Shown here: positions 19,901-28,900 of the stretch, in pieces
How the letters are laid out: each line of letters begins with the position of its first letter
How positions within the stretch are numbered: the stretch's first letter is position 1
DNA from: Aplectana chamaeleonis
Taxonomy: Eukaryota; Nematoda; Chromadorea; Rhabditida; Cosmocercidae
DNA: 64,000 nucleotides
NCBI GenBank assembly: GCA_029168955.1
Contig: JAPDOI010000144.1
Coordinates: 558,001-622,000, forward strand
Direction: 5' to 3'
Notes under the pieces: model-generated
Told to the model about the DNA's origin: nothing
What the model saw: only the letters and a program-made list of their open reading frames with translations
The model's database searches: none
Position numbers and translations under genes: made by a program

Positions 19901-22900
19901 CTAGAGAGGTTGTCCAAAGGGGCGTGGCAGAGAGGTTGTAGCTGGGACTGCGCTAGAAAGGCTTCTTCTTATATCTCCCTCACTCTAGGGAATTGAGAGT
20001 TCGCAGGTGTTATGTAGGTTGGGTCTACTTGGCAATTATGAGGGAATCTCAGATTTCGTTTGTGATGTTGGTCGGCTTCTTCATTTGAATTAATATACTA
20101 GGTTATTGTCAATGAAATCCGCTCTGGAAGACTGTGAATTCGAAGCTCATGCTCGAGTATATTCATGGCCAGTGATGCTCTACAGCAGGTTAACCTTTTA
20201 TCAAGTTTCACTCCGCGTAACTTTGTTGGCCTGATCAGTAGAGCATGATAGAAAAACCATCATATATGTACTTAAAGGCAGTGTTCTTGATAAGAAGCGT
20301 TTTTCTGTTATTTTAGCCTAACTTGAAAACGATCCCATGCTGATTCCAATGATGTCTCTAGAATCATACAAGATCTTCTGGGCACGGAGTTATGGTCCCT
20401 CAAAAATTGAGCTAGGAAATCATGGTGGACGAGTTGTCCGGGGCTTAAAGCTTCCGTCTTTTGTCGCCGATGTGTGCGTGCTGACACGAGTAAAGAGATA
20501 AGTTGAGAATGAAGGGAAGACCGGGGCTACTTATCGGAAGGGAAGACCGGGGTTACTTAGCGGGCATCGCGTTTTCGGGGTTTGCCTTGCGCTCAAAGTG
20601 GCAACTTCGGGCTCTTTTGGGGCTCTTCCTGGCTCATCTTCATGCGTTCTTTCGACATCAACGTTACAGTGTGCCCTTCCACTACCCATTCCTAGTGGAA
20701 ACTGAAACACATTTTTCATCGTGAGCACTGCTTTTAAAGGCAGTGTTCCCAATAGAAATTGTTTTTCTGGGGCGGTAGTAATTTGGCTTAATATGCAACT
20801 TAGATCTTCAATTTGAGTTGCATCTTATCTTTAATCTTACACAAACTCAAACACGCTGGTTGTGACCTGGGAATGCCCTCATAGAAGCGCCAACTCTTAA
20901 TGAGCAACTCTGTTCCAAATCAGCGACACTTCATCATCAAATGTATGGATGACACTGATTGGAAAACATCAGCGACAGGTGGCTGTCGCTGGTTGCAGGG
21001 TGGCCAGAGCACAAGAAATAGTGCGGCGGCGGGCGAGACACATAGATTTCAATTGGACCTGAGCAAAATGTCCTCCGAGTACATTTAAAACTCCCGTTCA
21101 AATTTTGAGACGGAGGTAAACCAAGACAGTTAGCGGTGAAATAAGACCATTTTATTTTGAGTGAAGCCTAGTTTATCAGTTTTCGATTACAATACCGGAG
21201 CTATGTTTTGTGAAAACGAAGGAAATTGAAAAAAAAAACTGGTGAAAAGGGTTCGATTTCTGGAAAAAGGGAATCTTGTTTCCGTTCAATTTTTCAAACC
21301 TAGGCGTATTCAAGGTTCAATTTGCCGTTTATGGATATGGCTTGCGACCACTTTTTCCCTGGATTCGCCTTGCTTTTGAGGTGAACTCCGTTTGCAATCA
21401 ATTCACTGAAACGTCGCGCGCGCCGGACCTGCGGCAAGAATCATCGCGCGCGCCATACCTGCTATGCAGTGTTTCGTATCAATTGCACAAGTAATCGAGA
21501 AGCATTTTCTATACTTTTTTGCCTTAACTGAATGGCCACGGGGCAAAATTCAGCAGACGAGAATTTCTGGACTTTTTCTAAAACTTTCAGCTAATGTGCT
21601 AGGAAACAATAGTGAAAAGAAGACATTTCTAGTACCAATAGGTATCTTCACATCGCCCTATATGTACCTAATTTATCGAAGAAGCATACGTATCGATTCC
21701 GTAATGCATGAACATTTAAAACTCGAAGTTTGGAATCGTTGGGCCGCCGTCGTCGTTTCAGCAGATCTATTGCAGGGGAAGAAATCTGCTGCAATACTGA
21801 AAATTGCTGTAGCAAAGTTGGCCTAAAATTTGCGTAACATATTGTACAATACTATATAAAAAAAACTTGGGAAAAAATTCAAATCAGGAAACTAACGAGA
21901 ATTGGACTGTTGTTTGCCCCAAGTAGGGCTGCCCTTTTTCTTCAAAAGGTGGCTACTGTAATTTGGCTTTCTAAAATTGAACAGGACGCGACATTTCAAT
22001 GATAAGCAAGCAAGAAAAAGTTGCATTGGATCTCTTTATAATTCGAAAATTAATCAAGAATTCGGCTTTAATAATCGAATAAAACTTTCAGCCACTTTGG
22101 AATTGAACATAAGTCTGATTTTCGAATTTAATCGTCAATTCAAAAAAAAAATCCAGCGGACTTCTTCGGAGCTTTCATCCACTAAAAATATCCGGAAAGA
22201 ATAAATTCCGGGAGAGCAGTTTATTCGAAAATTCTTAAGGTTGTTCGATTCTTTGATTCAAAATCTACGAACGCTCTTTTTAAGTGAGCGATCTCCCATT
22301 CCGCTAATACAGGCAGTGGATCGAACCCCGGCCTTGTAGTTGTCATGCATTGCCTTCAGTGGCGAATAATTTCATCCACTTTATCAGCGATAGACCATTG
22401 GGCACAATGGCGCAGTGCAATGTCGCGCTGTTCTCGTAACATCGAATGCATTGGTGTGGTTCGCAGGCTGTCAACTCTGCTAGTTTTGCCAACAACTTGA
22501 CATCTGCTCATTAACATTGCGATGGTTCTTCATTTGGACAGCCATTAATTCCACATCAATATAAGATGCTCATCACTCTTAATTCTGACTCAAAGTCAAA
22601 TTACTACCGCCCCTGTTTTCCCGCCTATCTTGAAAACGGCCCCATGCTGATTCCAATAATGTCTCTGAAATCGTACACGACCGGGGAAAGGAGTTATGGT
22701 CCCTCAAAAATTGAGCTAATGAAACGCGGTGGACGAGTTGTCTAAGGCTTGTAAATTCCTTCTTTCGCAGCCGATGTGTGCGAGCTGACCTGAGTAAAGA
22801 GAGAAGTTATAAATGAAGGGAAGGACGGGGCTGTTGATCGGAAACCATCGCTCATCTCACGATTTCGAGCATTCATTTGTTCACGTCGGTGGGCGTGTGT

Positions 22901-25900
22901 TGCGCTTTCAGGGTTTGCCTCGCGCTCGAAGTGGCAACTTCGGGCTCTTTTGAAGCTTTTCCTGGCTCTTTTTCATGCGTTCTTTCGATGTCAACGTTAC
23001 AGTTTTCCCCTCCACTACCCATTCCTAGTGGAAACTGAAACACATTTTTTATCGTGAACACTGCCTTTAATTATGCAGTGGCCTGCCGCGCCCCGCGTCA
23101 GAGAGCTCAGAAAAAAATTGAAAAATCGCATTATGTTTAAACATATTAGGTTCGAATTAGCGTATTACAGTGACAAATTATCGAAAAAGCAAGGGAGTGC
23201 GAAATCCCAATCGGAACTCAGGTTAATGAAATGTCGCCGTTGTCATTAAATTAACACTCAAATTTACAATTTTAAGGGTATGTTTTATATCGAGCAATAA
23301 GCGACCATGATAGATAGATTCAGCGGGGCGATTATTCCTCAGCTTATCATGGAATCAGAAAAAGTGTTACTTTGCTATATTCAAGACTTCCAACTTTAAT
23401 TTCATGGAGTATCTAGACATAAACTCCGCAAAACCATTCCATAAAGATGCTCCGATTGACAGCGTTATCAACCAATCATTGGTTCCATTCTATTTTGATT
23501 TCCAGGTACGAGATCGATGACGTTATTAATTGAAAATTTTCAGAAGCTTTTTAGAAGTCTCTATGCAGTACGTATGTCATAGAGCAAGCTGGAGTGTGGC
23601 ATACCGTGACATAGCTCACATTTTTCTTGATTTCCTGTTGGCTCAAGTTGTAATTGATACCGATGGATATAGCAGTTACGGTCGCTAAACGCAGGATTTA
23701 AGGACACTTACTTAAAATTGAAAATCTAACCATAAATCAAAACTTTGTCATAACGGTGACACTCCACAAATCTTCATTCAGCTTTGGACATACTGCTTGT
23801 TTTCCGTGTTTTGTCAATGAAATATGTTTACAAAAGCTTTTTATGAATTTTCAAAGACTCTTGTGATGCTCTTTGCCGGGGCCAGCGGATAAACCTTCGA
23901 ATTCGGGCCGGTGGATTTTTGGCCCTGCTCTACCGATTGAGCAAATGAAAGCCATTTCTTAGATTTACCGATTGAGCAAATGAAAGCCATTTCTTAGATT
24001 TGACACAAAATGAGCTCCATTGCAAAATCACAAAGCAAGAAGTTTCTGACTTCTCATTCACTGTACCTAACAAAGTACAAAAATTAGGTATGTGTTGGTA
24101 CTTACCTCCTCCAGTGCGGCTTCCTTGCTTTTGCCATCTACAGGAATTATAGCGGCGTTGTACTTGGCGTCGACTTCCGGTGTAGCCGTGCACTGTTTTG
24201 CGGCTTCTTGTCCTTGTCGCTCTTGGTGGCAGTCATACGCCTGAATTATCAAGTTTCCTAGAGAATTCCGTCGCTTATGAAATCTCTTGGATGAGCATAC
24301 CATTTTTCTCATGTTAGCTGCTTTAGGTGCGTTTCCGCCGTACGACGGAGAGTTTTCCTGATTGCCTGACGCCAATTTGGATCTGCAAATGTAGAGAGAA
24401 AAGCTCTAGTTTTGAACATCGCCCGGATCAAGGAGTGCGGAATTTGTGCCTACGAACACTCGATCCCTCCAATTAACCTCTCTCCAGACCAGATGTTATC
24501 AAAGGCAGGGTCCGGGCAGAGTTTCGATTTTGATATTTCCCGCTGAATCGGAGTGTATGCTACATACAATTAGTCCCTTAGGATATGCGAAAACTGCGTA
24601 AAATGGTATTTTTCAAATCATTACAGCCCCTTCCGACAACCACTGTGTCAGAAAAGTGTATCCTTCGTCCATAATTTAGCCATCGTCCACGCACCACTGT
24701 GCCAGAAAAGTGTATCCTTCGTCCATAATTTAGCCATCGTCCACGCATTATTCAGCGTGAATATCGATTATTCTCTCCATGATTATCATGCTGTGAATTC
24801 CTGACTTCGAGGCCGTTGTCTCAAAAAGTAAGCTTTTACTATGGACTGCTTTACTCTTCCCGTGGAGATTAGGAAAACCACGTTGTCGTTGCCATAGGTC
24901 TATGACAGCACATAGATTACCCTTACTTGGAATTCCCTAAATGGCCGCGGGAGTTCCAAAAAAAGGGCAATTTCATCGCTTCACAAAATGGTCAGGGTAC
25001 TCGTCAGGGAATTTTCGGGATTTTAAGAAAAAAATTTCGCATGCGACTCAAAACTACCCACTGGGGATTGTTTAGGGCGCTGAACCTGAATCTGAGATCT
25101 AATCTTCGACAGATTTAGGGTTTCTGTAGGTTAGCTCAGACGAATCTTGGCCCCGAGCCGCCTGACAGTTCGGCTCGTGTTACCAATTTGCGAGTCGGAT
25201 TCTGTTGCTGTCCGGGCCACTGCTGTTGCTTTCCGGGCTACTGCTGTTGCTGTCCGGGCTACTCCAGTTCGCCCCAACAGCGACAGCAGTAGCCCGGAGA
25301 TTGGGAGTACGAGCCGAACTGTCAGGCGGCTCCCATCCCTGTTCGGTGCGGCTCGGGGCCGGCAATCGCTTGAGAAGGTAGGCATGATGCCTTTTAACAG
25401 GCGTTATTCACCTTCAAATTTTTAAAATCGAAAAATGGATATCAAATTCGTGTTCAGCGTCCCAAATACCACCCAAAGTTAAATTTTGAGTCAAATCTGG
25501 GGTCACGCTACGGCGCGAGTTGTGATACAACCCAACATTGGACCTACCCCCCACCCAAGTCAAACGTTTTGCTCAGCCCACCACCTCCTGGGAAAAAGTT
25601 ATGGCGAATGCCGGGGATGAGGGAATGTATTCACTTCATGATTTTTGATACTGGGCGAATTTTTAGATCAAGACTACACTGATGCAACGTTGTATCAATT
25701 AATCCTAGTAATGCAGTAGATAAATGTTTCCCACGAAAACAGACAAAAACAACTCTTCTGCGGCAATGACACCAAATGTTTCTTCAATGCCTGAACATTA
25801 GTGCCCTGAGGGCACACAGGTGCAGTTTTGGGCATAGAAACCACAGTCTCAGGTAAAACTAGTTGTTCAGAATCGGACGAATAGTTGGCGAGAATCGGTC

Positions 25901-28900
25901 GACAATCGAGAAGTTGTCCAGAAAGTTGATAGAAGTTGTCGAGAATTCCGAGATTCGCAGTATTTGTCGAGAATCGCGGCCGATTTGTTCAAAATTCCAG
26001 AGAAAGTTGCCGAGAATTCGGGGGAACGAGTGTTTGCCGAGAATTCGGACAGATTTCTCGACTACTCCTTCCGAGATTGAGAATATGTTTCGGATATGTC
26101 GAAAATTTCACAAGATTTCAGGACCTCATACAGCACATTATTCAAATGTTGCGACTGCTGTTTTTGTTCTTTTCTTTTCGTGTGGGACCTCTGTTAATTT
26201 TTCTTTTTTTCTCCATTCTTCTAACTGGTTAGCAATTATAGTGTATTTCACCGATTTCTTGAATATCAAACTAGCTCTTTGGAATTTTTATCTTCTTAAA
26301 ATAGCGAACATACCAAAATATGGGATTTTCGAGTTAGTGAATTTTGAAAGATTTCGAGCTTTCAAGTACTGATTTTTTTCGATGATCGGTAGTTGCAGCA
26401 CTCGGATTCAAAATATATAATGCAAGAAGTTACCCAAGAACTATCAGAACAACTTTTGGAATTAAGATTGTTGATTCGAATAAATCTCGAATGATTCAGT
26501 TCTGCCCGAATTTTGCTACTTTAAACTTTGCAATGGTTGTTTAATATTATATTGACGTACAGTATGTGGACTTCCGGCGGGTCCACACCTGCAGCCAGCA
26601 GTTTCGCCGCTGGCTGCAGGTGTGGCCCGTCGGAAGTCCACATTTTGCAAAGTATGAGTCACGAGAGTAGGATATTTGAGTCCAACGTGGTCGATTTACC
26701 CTGTATACAAAATTTCACCGCCTAAGATGGAGGCTGAGCACCGCTACGGTATAATGGTTCACACCTTTCTCAGGTATGGTCCCGCCGGAAGTCGGCAGCT
26801 TCGAAAACTAGGAGCCACAAGAGTAGGATATTCGAGTCTAGTGTGGTCGATTGACTCTCTACTGAAACTTGCACTGTCTTAGAGTAATTCCGACGACACT
26901 ACACTAATAGCGCACTGGTGCTGGGCAAGGCCAATTGCGGCCTATGTTGAACGATTTTGTAGACCCACAGCATACACGATGCACAGTTTGCCTCTCCCAA
27001 GCGTCGAAGAAGCGAGCCAAGTTGGGAACTCGGCAAACAGAGTGGGGTGAAGCAATCTACGCGAGCTTCTCCTAACGTTGTTATCAGTTGGGTAGGAGCT
27101 TTAATTTTGGATAAGTACGCACAGTGGTGCATGTGTATAACTGGGCGTTAACTGTCGGAAATCGGGCAAGGAGTTTTCGGGAATCAGTCGAGAAGTTGCC
27201 GGGAATCGGACGAGAAGTTGTTGGGCATTGTCGAGAATTAGGCGAAAAGTTGTCCCAAATTCTCTAGAGTCTGCGAAAGTTGTCCTGCATTCGTACGCCT
27301 GCAGGACAACATTTCGTCCGATTCTCGACAACTAGTTTCACCTGAGGTTAGTAATTGGCTGTTTAGATGTGAAAATGCACCCCCAAATTTCATGGACAAA
27401 GCTTTAAGCCGAACAGCGCTACACAGGGAGGGCGGAGCCCGTTTTCTTGCCCTGAGGGTACATAGGTGCGGTTTCGGGTATGAAAACCACATTTAATAAT
27501 TTGCTGTTTAGATGTGAAAACGCACCCCAAATTCCATGGACGAAGCTCTAAGCCGAACAGCGCTACATAGCAAGGGCGGAGCCTATTTCATGCCCTGAGG
27601 GCACATAGGTGCGGTTTCGGGTATGAAAACCACATTTGGTAATTTGCTGTTCAGATGTAAAATCGCACCTCAAATTTCATGGACGAAGCTCTAAGCTGAA
27701 CAGCGCAACATAGAGGGGGTCCATGAAAAAAAGTTTTGGTCTTTGAATACCCATTTTTAAATCGATTGTATCACACCCGAAAATGGGTCTTCAAAGACCG
27801 TTTTGAACCGGTAAAAGAACGAAATTGATTACTTGGGTCCGTGACTCGGTTTTCCGCACGTTGTAGCAACGCGAAACTCCCTAATTCAAATTTCGTTAAA
27901 TGTAAATATTTCTTAGCTATCGATTTTTTCATGGACCCCTACCTATGTAGTGCTGATCGGCTTGAAGCTGCGTCCATGAAACTTTGGGTGCGTTTTCACA
28001 TTTGGGTAGCCAATTACTAAACGTGGCTTTCATGCCCGAAACTGCACCTATGTGCCCTCAGGGCATGGAAGCAGGCTCCGCCCACGCTTATGTAGCGCTG
28101 TTCGGCTAAGAGCTTCGTTCGCGAAATTTTGGGTGCGTTTTCACATCAGGATAGCCAACTACTAAAAGTGGTTTTCATGTCTGAAACCGTACCTATGTGC
28201 TCTCAGGGCATAAAAATTCTATGCTTCAGGCGATATCGCATCTTGGACACGAGTCAATTTCGTGGAGTAAATTGCAAGTGATATAACAGTGAACAGTGCT
28301 CTTCTCAAACAGTCAGCTATCCATTATTTCTCATAAACCTTATACCTTCAGCGGAATCGAACCTATGAATCCTAAATTGCCTAAAAATGCATCTTATAGT
28401 TAGATTACGAAATTCCAGAACATCAGTGTCATTTCGTTGACGAGATAGTCCGCTTGTAATGACCTCGATGACAGCGAATACTCAACACCACTGCTGCTGA
28501 CATATCCAGGAGCGCTTTGGCGACACACTTTACTTGGCCACGATTCCTCCATGTCAGAGTCATTAACGATGGCGATGCTACTGTCGTCTAATGTCTTGCA
28601 TGCTTCATCACCAGTGAATTGTAAGCTATTATTGTGTGTTCCTGCCCTATTTTTAGATCTCCATTTCATATGTTGCCTCATTTGTTTTTTACAGTTGTTT
28701 CTCACTATTCAGTTTCTTTTTTGATCTCCTGTCTCATTTCGCTCTCCTAGTATGATCTCCAGTCTTACTTTTGACCTCTTGTTGTGATCTCATTTTGCCG
28801 TCATTTTTATACTAACGGTATGGCTCTCAACCCCCGCCCCCCGCCCTGATAGAATTCCATCTTCGTTCTTGATTGACTTATGGTCCGACCCCTCCCACCG

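Noticed and set aside
22300..22390. Minus-strand GGGGTTCGATCC as a tRNA B-box
   Set aside because: Flanking bases do not form a T-stem and no A-box or acceptor stem is present at tRNA spacing.
24241..24300. Treating the 60-bp in-frame segment between NMRKM and AYDC as coding
   Set aside because: It has GTATGC and ATTCAG borders, and its removal gives the continuous NMRKMAYDC typical of CAP proteins.
28340..28385. Minus-strand GGTTCGATTCC as part of a tRNA
   Set aside because: The B-box matches, but no convincing anticodon arm or acceptor stem could be drawn.
28400..28705. Minus-strand ~100-codon frame as an extra SCP/TAPS exon
   Set aside because: The exons on either side (31,321 and 24,382) join perfectly in phase without it, and it ends in a stop.
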